Positions 1 to 7,346 of a DNA stretch of 20,794 nt are shown piece by piece. Position 1 is the first letter of the stretch. The number at the start of each line of letters is the position of its first letter. The notes beneath the pieces were generated by a model. It ran no database searches. It saw only the letters and a program-made list of their open reading frames with translations, and was not told the origin of the DNA. Source of the DNA: a virus; IMG/VR virus record IMGVR_UViG_3300035670_001436, positions 1 through 20,794 of that record. One strand, 5' to 3'. A program made the position numbers and the translations under genes.

Positions 1-1038
1 TCCGGTTATACCTTGGCGACCTTGAATACCTTGAGCACCTGTTATACCTTGGGCACCAGTAGCTCCTTGTGTACCTGTTCCTCCTTGTGTACCAACGGCA
101 CCTTGTGCTCCAGTAGCACCTTGTGTGCCATTAGTACCAGCAGTTCCTTGTGCTCCAGTTATTCCTTGTGCTCCAGTAGTACCTTGGGTTCCATTAGTTC
201 CTGCTGTTCCTTGTGCCCCTATTGCTCCTTGAGTTCCTGTTGTACCAACAGTACCTTGCACTCCGGTTATACCTTGGCGACCTTGGATTCCTTGTGCTCC
301 AGTAATACCTTGAGCTCCAGTTGCTCCTTGGGTACCATTAGTACCAGCAATTCCTTGAGCACCAGTTGTACCTACGGCTCCTTGTGTACCTGTAGTTCCT
401 TGTGCTCCAGTAGTTCCAGTTGTACCTTGTGAGCCAGTAGCACCTACAGTTCCTTGTGTACCTGTTGTTCCTTGCGCTCCAGTAGTTCCAGTTGTACCTT
501 GTGAGCCAGTTACACCTTGTGTACCTGTGGATCCAGTTGTTCCTTGAGCTCCAGTTGTACCAACAGCTCCTTGAGTTCCTGTTGTACCTTGGGCACCTGT
601 TGTACCAGTGGTTCCTTGAGATCCAGTAGCACCAACTGTTCCTTGTGTACCTGTTGTTCCTTGCGCTCCAGTTACTCCAGTAGTTCCTTGAGATCCAGTA
701 GCTCCTGTTGCTCCTTGTGTACCAGTAGTACCTTGGGCACCAGTATTTCCAACAGCACCCTGTGTACCAGTAGCTCCTTGAGCTCCAGTAGTTCCAGTAA
801 TACCTTGTGCACCGGTAGCTCCTTGAGATCCAGTGGCTCCTTGTGTTCCAACAACCCCTTGTGTACCTGTAGTTCCTTGTGCTCCAGTGGCTCCTTGAGA
901 TCCAGTAGCACCAACTGTTCCTTGTGTACCAGTAGTACCTTGAGCACCAGTTGTACCAACTGTTCCTTGTGTACCAGTAGTTCCTTGAGTTCCAGTAGTT
1001 CCTTGTGTACCAGTTGTACCTTGTGCACCTTTATCACC
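1..1038 (-). repeat. Gly-X-Y coding repeat tract 2
   Basis: This is the distal collagen-like tract of the fibre gene, a 9-base periodicity with Gly at every third codon, from about residue 523 to the window edge. It also holds longer near-exact copies. The 24 bases at 1-24 recur at 262-285, an offset of 261 bp or 29 triplets. About 30 bases around 409-438 recur at 481-510, an offset of 72 bp or 8 triplets. These copies point to duplication of blocks of triplets and not only drift of a simple repeat. Confidence 0.9.
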
Positions 1039-2604
1039 AGTAGTTACAAATGATACTATTATATCAAAATTATTTCCAAATGGAGAAGCAGTTGAATATG
1101 CTTGGTTAGTGACAGTTAATGTCCACCAACCTGTATTATTAGTTAATGCTGATATCTGAAATAATAGGAATTGGGTTGCATCTGTTCTATTTGCAATTCT
1201 AACATATCCTTTTATAGCTGATGATACAGCATTGATTGTATTTAAAAATGAGTCTATGCTTGCACCTTGATCCGTAGTAGAATCAACATACATCGCAGTA
1301 GCAACATTTTCAGTCGCGTTATTTAATCGTACCCTACCAGTACCAGGATCTGCTGCTGTTGTTGAAGTATCAAATGTATAATCAAATGTAGCACCACCAA
1401 ATGAACCATCATTTCCTTGGATTCCGGTAGTACCTTGTGTACCAGTAGTTCCTTGTGTACCAGCAGTACCTTGTGTACCAGTAGTTCCTTGTGTACCAAC
1501 TACACCCTGTGCTCCAGTAGTACCTTGTGCACCTATTCCTCCTTGTGCACCAGTTACACCTTGTGTACCTTGCGTTCCAGTAGTTCCTTGTGCCCCAGTA
1601 GTACCAACAGTACCTTGGGCTCCAGTTGCTCCTTGTGAACCCGTAGCGCCAGTAACACCTTGCGTTCCAGTTGTACCTGTTGTACCTTGTGCACCAGTAG
1701 CACCAGTAGTACCTTGTGTACCAACTGTTCCTTGTGATCCTGTTGCACCTTGTGCACCTGTAGTTCCTTGTGTACCTATAACACCCTGTGTTCCAGTAGT
1801 ACCTTGTGATCCTGTAATTCCTTGTGAACCGGTAGCACCAGTTGCTCCTTGTGAACCGGTAGTTCCTGTTGTACCTTGAGCTCCTGTTGTTCCAGTGGTA
1901 CCTTGTGTTCCAGTTATTCCTTGTGCTCCAGTAATACCTTGTGCTCCAGTAGTTCCTTGTGTACCTAATACACCTTGGGTTCCTGTTGTTCCTTGAGCTC
2001 CAGTAGTTCCTTGGGATCCAGTAGCGCCAGTTGCACCTTGAGATCCTGTTGCTCCAGTAGTACCTTGTGCACCTGTTGTTCCAACGGTACCTTGTGTACC
2101 AGTAGTTCCTTGTGATCCTGTTACACCTTGTGCACCTGTGGTTCCTTGTGTACCAATAGTTCCTTGAGTTCCAGTAGTACCTTGAGTTCCAGTTGCGCCT
2201 TGTGAACCAGTAGCACCCGTTGTACCTTGGGAACCTGTTGTTCCAGTTGTACCTTGTGCACCTGTTGTTCCAGTTGTACCTTGTGTTCCTGTTAATCCTT
2301 GAGCTCCAGCAGTACCTTGTGCGCCTGTTGTTCCTTGTGTTCCAGTTGTACCCTGTGCACCTGTTGTTCCTGTTGTGCCTTGAGTACCAGTGGTACCTTG
2401 AACGCCCTGTAGAGAAAGATTTGATCTATATTTAAAGCTACCATCAGCAGCTAATACAATAATATTTGATTCAATTGTTCCTGCAGGGATAGCATCAAAT
2501 TTAGCTGATGAACCTGTAATTTGTCCAGTTATTATTAAGGATCCTGAAATAGATCCTGAGCCTTCAGAAATGAAGCCATTTTTTATTCTAAATTCGTTTG
2601 CCAT
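1..2604 (-). CDS. Collagen-like phage fibre protein, 3'-partial
   Basis: The frame is open for 868 codons from the ATG at 2604 down to base 1, so the C-terminus lies outside the window. Residues 1-65 are a unique head (starts [15 protein letters not shown]) with SGS/ITGS strings like those in the other appendage proteins here. Residues about 66-400 and 523-868 are unbroken Gly-X-Y triplets dominated by GTT, GAQ, GTQ and GSQ, expected to form a collagen-like triple helix without proline. Between them, residues about 403-523 form a globular insert (begins [13 protein letters not shown], ends FVTTGDKG). From memory, similar inserts accompany Gly-X-Y tracts in environmental phage proteins. The likely role is a long trimeric tail or head fibre that contacts the host. 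A 50-bp gap separates it from the 140-aa gene upstream. Translations of the opposite strand and other frames here are by-products of the repeat. Exact function and binding target are unknown. Confidence 0.9.
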   Translation of the reverse strand, partial: MANEFRIKNGFISEGSGSISGSLIITGQITGSSAKFDAIPAGTIESNIIVLAADGSFKYRSNLSLQGVQGTTGTQGTTGTTGAQGTTGTQGTTGAQGTAGAQGLTGTQGTTGTTGAQGTTGTTGSQGTTGATGSQGATGTQGTTGTQGTIGTQGTTGAQGVTGSQGTTGTQGTVGTTGAQGTTGATGSQGATGATGSQGTTGAQGTTGTQGVLGTQGTTGAQGITGAQGITGTQGTTGTTGAQGTTGTTGSQGATGATGSQGITGSQGTTGTQGVIGTQGTTGAQGATGSQGTVGTQGTTGATGAQGTTGTTGTQGVTGATGSQGATGAQGTVGTTGAQGTTGTQGTQGVTGAQGGIGAQGTTGAQGVVGTQGTTGTQGTAGTQGTTGTQGTTGIQGNDGSFGGATFDYTFDTSTTAADPGTGRVRLNNATENVATAMYVDSTTDQGASIDSFLNTINAVSSAIKGYVRIANRTDATQFLLFQISALTNNTGWWTLTVTNQAYSTASPFGNNFDIIVSFVTTGDKGAQGTTGTQGTTGTQGTTGTQGTVGTTGAQGTTGTQGTVGATGSQGATGAQGTTGTQGVVGTQGATGSQGATGAQGITGTTGAQGATGTQGAVGNTGAQGTTGTQGATGATGSQGTTGVTGAQGTTGTQGTVGATGSQGTTGTTGAQGTTGTQGAVGTTGAQGTTGSTGTQGVTGSQGTTGTTGAQGTTGTQGTVGATGSQGTTGTTGAQGTTGTQGAVGTTGAQGIAGTNGTQGATGAQGITGAQGIQGRQGITGVQGTVGTTGTQGAIGAQGTAGTNGTQGTTGAQGITGAQGTAGTNGTQGATGAQGAVGTQGGTGTQGATGAQGITGAQGIQGRQGITG
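1414..2409 (-). repeat. Gly-X-Y coding repeat tract 1
   Basis: This is the proximal collagen-like tract of the fibre gene, about residues 66-397. Glycine occupies every third codon throughout; X and Y are mostly Thr, Ala, Ser and Gln. No stop or frameshift is seen on reading codon by codon. Confidence 0.9.
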
Positions 2605-2647
2605 ATCTTTTCCCTATCCAAGAATATGTTAATAATATATGTTTATT

Positions 2648-2655
2648 ATAAATAT
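2648..2655 (-). promoter_or_regulatory. ATATTTAT motif before collagen-like gene
   Basis: The octamer reads ATATTTAT on the minus strand (ATAAATAT on plus), 43 nt before the fibre ATG and touching the stop codon of the upstream 140-aa gene. It is one of five copies found in intergenic gaps of this window. A role as a late promoter element is inference; no clear -35 box accompanies it. Confidence 0.3.
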
Positions 2656-3077
2656 TATAGAGTTCTAATATTTGTTTTTACTACCCAACTATCTGAAAGA
2701 GTAGTGCAATTAAATTCTAGGTCCCCAGCATTTATTGTTAATGAGAAAGTAACATCAGAAGTATTTCCAATGTCGTTTGTTGCAGTTTCATAGGATGTTC
2801 TATCATTACCATCAGTAGCTCCAACAAAAGCACCAGCACGAACATTATTCCCATTAATTACAACATAATCTACAAAAATAGCACATGGTCCTGCTAATGT
2901 ATATATTACTTTAGTTTCAGTATTTAAAGTATTAGTTTGATTAGTATATGTAGAATCTACAATAGAAAGGCTACTAGATACATTTAATGATCCTGTAACG
3001 GTAGCTCCATTTGTAACTAGTAATGAATTTAAAGAGGCATCAGAGCCTGATACTATGACTTTTTTCCAGTTTGGCAT
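2655..3077 (-). CDS. Putative virion appendage protein, 140 aa
   Basis: A small Ser/Thr/Asn-rich protein of 140 residues. Its N-terminus (MPNWKKVIVSGSDASLNSL) closely matches that of the 423-aa protein encoded at 3655-4926 (MATWKKVIVSGSTANLSAL), then the two diverge. That suggests a shared attachment or trimerisation segment with different outer parts. Residues about 55-140 look beta-rich and may form a compact head-like domain (contains CAIFVDYVVINGNNVRAGAF). There is no signal peptide, membrane segment or coiled coil. It lies between the small 79-aa gene and the collagen-like fibre gene, in the appendage module. I infer a fibre, whisker or decoration protein; no enzymatic motif is visible and the family is not known to me by name. 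Confidence 0.75.
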   Translation of the reverse strand: MPNWKKVIVSGSDASLNSLLVTNGATVTGSLNVSSSLSIVDSTYTNQTNTLNTETKVIYTLAGPCAIFVDYVVINGNNVRAGAFVGATDGNDRTSYETATNDIGNTSDVTFSLTINAGDLEFNCTTLSDSWVVKTNIRTL

Positions 3078-3149
3078 TTAATAAATTTATTATGGTTGGT
3101 TACACAGAATATGCTGTGCCCACTTCTCTTTCGAGCCTATAATACGATA

Positions 3150-3157
3150 ATAAATAT
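3150..3157 (-). promoter_or_regulatory. ATATTTAT motif before 140-aa gene
   Basis: The same minus-strand octamer ATATTTAT, 72 nt before the 140-aa gene's ATG and just after the stop of the 79-aa gene, in an 81-bp gap. Possible promoter element, by recurrence only. Confidence 0.25.
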
Positions 3158-3158
3158 A

Positions 3159-3398
3159 TTATTGCTTCTTTCTAGTTGGAGTTTTTGTTTCTTCATATTG
3201 AAGAATTTGTTGAAGGCTTACATTTTTAGCTTCTTCTTCAGCTTTAATCATTTGGGTTATTTCTTCTAATTCTTGCTCTAGTTTAATTTGAATAGAAGCA
3301 CAAAATTTAGCATCACGCCCTTGAATTGGAATAGTTTCAAGTGCTTGACGGATAAAATTTAATTCGGCATGAGAAAAGTCTATGGAAAATAAATTCAT
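3159..3398 (-). CDS. Small hypothetical protein, 79 aa
   Basis: The 79-residue protein starts MNLFSIDFSHAELNFIRQAL. It is predicted to be mostly helical, with a Glu/Lys/Gln-rich stretch at about 37-65 compatible with a short coiled coil and a basic tail ending TPTRKKQ. It starts 7 nt after the stop of the 62-aa gene, so the two are probably co-transcribed and co-translated. No signal peptide, membrane segment or catalytic motif is present. Placement among tail-appendage genes hints at an assembly or chaperone role, but nothing in the sequence proves it. An 81-bp gap follows. Confidence 0.7.
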   Translation of the reverse strand: MNLFSIDFSHAELNFIRQALETIPIQGRDAKFCASIQIKLEQELEEITQMIKAEEEAKNVSLQQILQYEETKTPTRKKQ

Positions 3399-3405
3399 GG
3401 TTTAG

Positions 3406-3594
3406 TTATTTAGATTGCTCTGTGTATTGGTTTTGCAATTTGATAACTAAATTGTACAAAGGTTCTAAATCTTCTCCAAGGAAAGTTGTACGCTTAATCA
3501 TAGAAAGTAAAACCTCAATTTCTTGTTGAGAAAGTTGATTTGTTGTTTGTTCTTGTGGTTGAGAATTTGATCTAATTTTGTCTATAATACCCAT
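3406..3594 (-). CDS. Small hypothetical protein, 62 aa
   Basis: The 62-residue protein has a polar Gln/Ser-rich N-terminal third (MGIIDKIRSNSQPQEQ) and a helical remainder (residues 22-58) with regularly spaced Leu/Ile residues, including EVLLSMIKRTTFLGEDLEPL and YNLVIKLQNQY. It is the first gene after the terminator at 3607-3637, paired with the 79-aa gene 7 nt downstream. It has no motif that assigns a function. Its length, composition and tight coupling make it a credible real gene and not a chance reading frame. Confidence 0.7.
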   Translation of the reverse strand: MGIIDKIRSNSQPQEQTTNQLSQQEIEVLLSMIKRTTFLGEDLEPLYNLVIKLQNQYTEQSK

Positions 3595-3606
3595 AACATT
3601 AATTGT

Positions 3607-3637
3607 AAAAAATAGGGGGTAGGCTTTAACCTACCCC
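3607..3637 (-). terminator. Intrinsic terminator after 423-aa gene
   Basis: A perfect 8-bp inverted repeat (GGGGTAGG at 3616-3623, CCTACCCC at 3630-3637) has a 6-nt loop. Read on the minus strand it is followed after a few bases by six T (3612-3607). It begins 18 nt past the 423-aa stop codon. The other side is also T-rich (plus strand 3646-3653), so it could act in both directions. Confidence 0.85.
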
Positions 3638-3654
3638 GTTTAGTTATTTTTTTA

Positions 3655-4926
3655 TTAAGAGTAGATAAAAATATCTCCTGTTGCTGTATTAACATGAATA
3701 TTACCAAATCCATTACTTGCACCACCATATACTGGGGCAGCTGATGGGGCTGAAGTTGATGTTTCGGTTGTAGTAACCATAGCAGCAGCTGTAAATGAAG
3801 GGCTGTTTGCTGAGAAACTAGATGTGAATCCCCAACGGTTAATTGAGTTTTCATATCCAAAGAGTTCACCTATATTTTGAGTACCTTGTTGAACAACAAT
3901 ACCACCGTCACCCGCTGTATTTGAACCAGAAGCAAATAATACAAATCGGTCAGCAACTTCTAAATTAGTAGTTTGTTGGAATGAAGCTGTGCCTTGTACT
4001 GTCAAATTACCCGTAATTACTTCATTACCTGTTACGGTTAATGTAGTACCATCAAATTGTAAATTAGACTCACCATTAATTGAACCACCACCAGTTGCAG
4101 TTAATACGTAATTATTAGTATTATTGGTAACATTACCAGAAATACTTGATACAGTATTGGCATTTACTGCATTAGTAGCCCAACTTGCTGTACCAGCAAC
4201 ATTACCTAATAAAGAACCTGTAAAATTGGTTGAAGTAATAGAAGAGATACCAGTAATAGTTGTTGCTAATGTTAAACTATCAGTACCTTCAACCGCTAAA
4301 TTAGTACCTGCTAAATCAGTTAATAAGTTACCGTAAGTAACATATTTATTAGAACCATCGTTAATAAAGAATTGATCAGTACTAGCTAAATCCGTTTTAG
4401 CAGTTGTTGGGAAAATTGCAGTTGCTGTAACTCCCGTTAATCCAGCACCATTACCTTGGAATGAGCCACTAAATGAACCTGATAGGTTTGAGTTAGCACC
4501 AGTTAATTGAATAGAAGTAGCACCAGTAATTGTAGTGCCATTATCAGTTAAAGATGAATTAGCAAATGCTGTACCTGTCCATTTAGTAACATTATTAGTA
4601 CTTAAAGTAGATGCACCACTTACTGCTACTGTTGCTGTTGCAGCACCATCATAAGTAAATGCTGAGATACCCGTTCCTTGGGTTAAGTCAGGTAAATTAG
4701 TAGTACCTGTAAAGGTACCCTGAAATGAACCACTGAATGAACCAGATGCTGTTAATCCTGAAGCTCCAGTTGTTGCTACGATGTTTCCGGTACCATTAAT
4801 TGCTGTGGTTGACAAGTTACTTGTACCACCACCAATTACTACCTGACCGGAAGTTAAATTGTCTACTTGTAAAGCTGATAGATTTGCTGTACTGCCCGAG
4901 ACAATGACTTTTTTCCAAGTTGCCAT
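3655..4926 (-). CDS. Putative tail fibre/appendage protein, 423 aa
   Basis: A low-complexity Thr/Ser/Asn/Gly-rich protein of 423 residues, typical of phage fibre shafts. The N-terminal segment MATWKKVIVSGSTANLSAL is shared with the 140-aa protein downstream. The shaft contains two GSFSGSFQG repeats (about residues 62-70 and 149-157), an NGAGLTGV string just after the second, and SWATNAVNAN at about 250. The C-terminal third contains NLEVADRFVLFASGSN and ends in a Ser/Thr/Pro- and Gly-rich tip (VYGGASNGFGNIHVNTATG). There is no signal peptide or membrane segment. The gene sits between the 127-aa protein, whose stop codon lies in its candidate promoter, and a strong terminator. Role inferred as a virion fibre or tail appendage; receptor specificity cannot be read from the sequence. 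Confidence 0.8.
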   Translation of the reverse strand: MATWKKVIVSGSTANLSALQVDNLTSGQVVIGGGTSNLSTTAINGTGNIVATTGASGLTASGSFSGSFQGTFTGTTNLPDLTQGTGISAFTYDGAATATVAVSGASTLSTNNVTKWTGTAFANSSLTDNGTTITGATSIQLTGANSNLSGSFSGSFQGNGAGLTGVTATAIFPTTAKTDLASTDQFFINDGSNKYVTYGNLLTDLAGTNLAVEGTDSLTLATTITGISSITSTNFTGSLLGNVAGTASWATNAVNANTVSSISGNVTNNTNNYVLTATGGGSINGESNLQFDGTTLTVTGNEVITGNLTVQGTASFQQTTNLEVADRFVLFASGSNTAGDGGIVVQQGTQNIGELFGYENSINRWGFTSSFSANSPSFTAAAMVTTTETSTSAPSAAPVYGGASNGFGNIHVNTATGDIFIYS

Positions 4927-4947
4927 ATTGTTTTCTTATTTTATTTT

Positions 4948-4973
4948 ATTATACATATGTTATTTCTAGTCAA
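4948..4973 (-). promoter_or_regulatory. Candidate sigma70-like promoter for 423-aa gene
   Basis: On the minus strand, TTGACT (4973-4968) precedes TATAAT (4953-4948) with a 14-nt spacer, shorter than the usual 16-18. The -35-like box overlaps the stop codon of the 127-aa gene. The -10 box lies 21 nt before the ATG. The short spacer keeps confidence low. Confidence 0.35.
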
Positions 4974-5349
4974 GGCCTATAAAGAATGATGCAGATGTAA
5001 AGTAAATACCGCCATTCGGAGCAGGACCTGTAAGCTCCTGAGATTGGGTTGAAAAAATTACAACTCCACTTTGAGATACTGTTAGTACTGGTTGATTATT
5101 GTTAGTAATAATAAATATGTTTGGGCCAGTGTTTACACTAGCAGATATACTTCCAGTAGCAATTCTAAAGGGGGTTCCAGTTCCAGCATTTAAAGCATAT
5201 GAGGCTGTTAAAGCATATGATGCACTTACTGCACTAGATATAGAACCACTAAAATACGAAGCAGTTAAAGCAAGGGATGAAGTACCAAATAACGAACCCG
5301 TTATGTTATATGATCCTGATCGTAACTGTTCCGGTTTAATTAATGACAT
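4966..5349 (-). CDS. Putative virion appendage protein, 127 aa
   Basis: The 127-residue protein starts MSLIKPEQLRSGSYNITGSL and is followed by Ala/Ser/Tyr-rich repeats (ASYALTASYALNA, residues about 43-55). Beta-prone sequence follows, ending GGIYFTSASFFIGLD. The SGS/ITGS and TASY strings echo the neighbouring fibre genes, where 423-aa has GTASWATNAVNA and the collagen-like protein has SGSLIITG, which suggests a common appendage family. It starts one base after the stop of the 47-aa gene, so the two are translationally coupled. There is no enzyme motif. I infer a structural or connector protein of the tail periphery; the exact role is unknown. Confidence 0.75.
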   Translation of the reverse strand: MSLIKPEQLRSGSYNITGSLFGTSSLALTASYFSGSISSAVSASYALTASYALNAGTGTPFRIATGSISASVNTGPNIFIITNNNQPVLTVSQSGVVIFSTQSQELTGPAPNGGIYFTSASFFIGLD

Positions 5350-5350
5350 C

Positions 5351-5494
5351 TTATTTTCCTTGTGCTACGTATGCTTTAACGTAATTTTTACTATTTTTAC
5401 TTTTACTTACTTTAGATTTTGCATGAACTCCTGGTCTTTTTTTGCGGGGTTTTTTCATAAATGAAACCGATGCTTGTGCTTTTGCTTTTGCCAT
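5351..5494 (-). CDS. Small basic protein, 47 aa
   Basis: A 47-codon frame from the ATG at 5494 to the TAA at 5353-5351. It is strongly Lys/Arg-rich (MAKAKAQASVSFMKKPRKKR, then PGVHAKSKVSKSKNSKNY, ending VKAYVAQGK). It fits exactly between the gp15-like gene (15-nt gap) and the 127-aa gene (1-nt gap), which is strong positional support. The opposite strand has no plausible gene here. The charge and lack of hydrophobic core suggest an intrinsically disordered, nucleic-acid or acidic-protein binding polypeptide, perhaps packaged in the virion. I have an impression, from memory only, that similar small KKxRKKRPG-type proteins occur in marine T4-like phages. Confidence 0.75.
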   Translation of the reverse strand: MAKAKAQASVSFMKKPRKKRPGVHAKSKVSKSKNSKNYVKAYVAQGK

Positions 5495-5509
5495 TTTAAA
5501 AAAAATTAA

Positions 5510-6769
5510 TTAATTACTAAATTTACCTATTGCTACTACTTCATCGTTAATATCAAAACTATATCCTAATTCTGTAGGATCAACTACAAGAGTTGTAATT
5601 CCTCCACTCTGAGTAAATGAAACTATAGCAGCATTTTCAATTAAAGTACCATTACAAAATATAGAAAAATTATTCAATGATGTTGCCGGGAGTCCTGTAG
5701 GGGCTGTTAGCCATCCGCTAGCAAATGTTATTGTAGTAGGGTTAACAAAAGTTCCTAATTTTTGTATGTTAGTATTTAAATATTGAAGCACAGCAGGGTC
5801 TATATAATTTACTACAAGTTGTTGGTCGTCTATAAATATAGGGGAAATCTTTTTAATTGGTGGTGGGGTTTCTGATAGGTTATTTACTGTTTCTAGTCCG
5901 ATAATTACTTGGGCTTTACTATTATATTTTTTAATAGCAGTTACATCTTTTTGGATTGTGTCTGGGACAATGTATCCAAATAATTTGATGGTAAATGTGC
6001 CTTTAATGATACGGTTAGTATTATCAGATATCTCAATTGCTGTACTATATGAATCAATAGAAGCTTTAAATTTAAAACGCTCAGGATTTCCCCAATATGA
6101 ATCAGAAGCATAGTTAATTGCTTCAATTATTTTATTCATTTGCTCAACATAATACGTTTGAATAGCACAAGTATATGTTAAATTAACGTAATCAGGTACT
6201 ACATTAACAACGAATTGCTTTACAGGAATTCGGTTTGTTAATACGTTAAAATTTGAATAGTCATTTTTTGGATTATATGTTTTAGCCCAAGCAGTATATA
6301 AATGAGGATGATTAGCATCTAATTTATTTGTAAGAGATCGGTTTTTATCCATTGTATCTCTTTTAAACATAATTAGTGGGGCCATTATAGCACCATTTTT
6401 ATCTTTATAATATCCATCCTTTTGTACAGATTTCCATTTTTCAGGTGAACCATAAATTACAGGTACTTCAATTCGTACACCGTTTTGATAAACAAAGGGA
6501 CGTATTACATTTTGAAAATAATACATTATAGCTTCATCAATGTCTTGTAAACCTACAACAAATTGTTTGTAAGTATCATCTTTAACAGACATTTTTTCAG
6601 AGCGATTAAATGGGATTCCACTTTGATCGTTTGCTGTGAATTGATTAAATTGGGAAGGTATATTAGGATTTCCATAAGATTCCCCAGTATCAGGAAACAC
6701 ATATGGTTCTATCTGATTATTTTGGATCTCTAATTGAGATTTTGGGTTAGGTTTTCTTGCTGATGGCAT
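5510..6769 (-). CDS. gp15: gp15-like tail terminator/sheath stabiliser with C-terminal extension
   Basis: In T4, gp15 caps the tail tube and sheath and docks the tail to the neck. This 419-residue protein matches the T4 pattern. Near residues 84-110 it has IRPFVYQNGVRIEVPVIYGS followed by a WKSVQKDG stretch, like the T4 segment with RVPITYAS. Next come APLIMFKRD (about 131-139), FVVNVVPDYVNLTYTCAIQT (about 186-205), a helix around QMNKIIEAI, and the closing FTIKLFGYIVP. T4 gp15 is about 272 residues; here about 140 extra beta-rich residues follow (includes FSIFCNGTLIENAAIVSFTQ and NDEVVAIGKF). The order gp13-gp14-gp15 is conserved as in T4, with a 3-nt gap after gp14. Identification is by sequence pattern from memory, fairly secure in context. 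Confidence 0.8.
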   Translation of the reverse strand: MPSARKPNPKSQLEIQNNQIEPYVFPDTGESYGNPNIPSQFNQFTANDQSGIPFNRSEKMSVKDDTYKQFVVGLQDIDEAIMYYFQNVIRPFVYQNGVRIEVPVIYGSPEKWKSVQKDGYYKDKNGAIMAPLIMFKRDTMDKNRSLTNKLDANHPHLYTAWAKTYNPKNDYSNFNVLTNRIPVKQFVVNVVPDYVNLTYTCAIQTYYVEQMNKIIEAINYASDSYWGNPERFKFKASIDSYSTAIEISDNTNRIIKGTFTIKLFGYIVPDTIQKDVTAIKKYNSKAQVIIGLETVNNLSETPPPIKKISPIFIDDQQLVVNYIDPAVLQYLNTNIQKLGTFVNPTTITFASGWLTAPTGLPATSLNNFSIFCNGTLIENAAIVSFTQSGGITTLVVDPTELGYSFDINDEVVAIGKFSN

Positions 6770-6772
6770 ATC

Positions 6773-7345
6773 TTATAGTCTTTCTCTGGTGATTTGTACT
6801 TTATCTGCAGGAACATAATGTGCAAAGCAAATAATAGAATAATTTGAACCGTAGTTTTCTAATCCTGGGTTTAATGGGTTTGTATCATATGGGTATGATG
6901 GGTCTTTTCCAACAAATAATTGGTTATCGTTTACATTATCAACTTCCCAATATGAATTATTCCACATAATTATGTCTCCCACTTCGGGTACAATATCAGC
7001 TCCATAAGGTGTACCATTATAATTACCTACATCAGGACCCCCACCGGTATTAACAGGATTTTTACCAACTAAATCATCACGTAAAAATTTAAATGTCATA
7101 GGGCGATCAAAGCTTACACCAAAATCATCTACCGGGGAAGAGTTATCACCTCTTTCAATTAACGTGTTAAGTAAAACAGGACCATTATAATATTTAGCAC
7201 CAGCAGCTTCACCATATATGTTTACTTTGGTTTGTTCTGAAATAAGTTGGTAATATGCACATTGTTGGGAAATAATATCCCACATCAACTCACGGCTGAG
7301 ATGTCTAAATAAAGAAACGTCACGTTGTGTACCAAATAATGCCAT
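6773..7345 (-). CDS. gp14: gp14-like neck protein
   Basis: The 190-residue protein starts MALFGTQRDVSLFRHLSREL, with a following YYQLISEQTKVNIYGEA segment. This is the pattern of T4-superfamily neck protein gp14, which joins gp13 below the portal and receives the tail. Residues about 120-140 (IVPEVGDIIMWNNSYWEVDN) and the end (CFAHYVPADKV) also fit gp14 of marine T4-like phages as I remember them. It is shorter than T4 gp14 (about 256 aa). It starts one base after the gp13-like stop and lies 3 nt before gp15, as expected for a neck operon. The protein acts in the virion; no enzyme activity is expected. Confidence 0.8.
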   Translation of the reverse strand: MALFGTQRDVSLFRHLSRELMWDIISQQCAYYQLISEQTKVNIYGEAAGAKYYNGPVLLNTLIERGDNSSPVDDFGVSFDRPMTFKFLRDDLVGKNPVNTGGGPDVGNYNGTPYGADIVPEVGDIIMWNNSYWEVDNVNDNQLFVGKDPSYPYDTNPLNPGLENYGSNYSIICFAHYVPADKVQITRERL

Positions 7346-7346
7346 A

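Noticed and set aside
13-1757. Plus-strand Cys/Ser/Leu-rich frames (13-432, 517-1053, 1417-1638) and minus-strand Lys/Leu/Val-rich frames (672-1037, 1554-1757)
   Set aside because: They are translations of the collagen repeat in other frames, with monotonous composition; the 868-codon Gly-X-Y frame explains the same DNA.
1-2400. Direct-repeat array resembling a CRISPR or satellite
   Set aside because: The 9-base periodicity keeps one open minus-strand frame of Gly-X-Y codons; there are no constant repeats with unique spacers.
3103-3118. CACAG/CTGTG inverted repeat in the 79-aa to 140-aa gap
   Set aside because: Only 5 bp of stem with no T run; not distinguishable from chance.
3582-3869. Minus-strand 95-codon frame rich in Gln/Leu
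   Set aside because: It overlaps the end of the 423-aa gene in another frame and would run through the 3607-3637 terminator.
5099-5464. Plus-strand 121-codon frame
   Set aside because: Antisense to the 127-aa and 47-aa genes, and no other plus-strand gene exists in the window.
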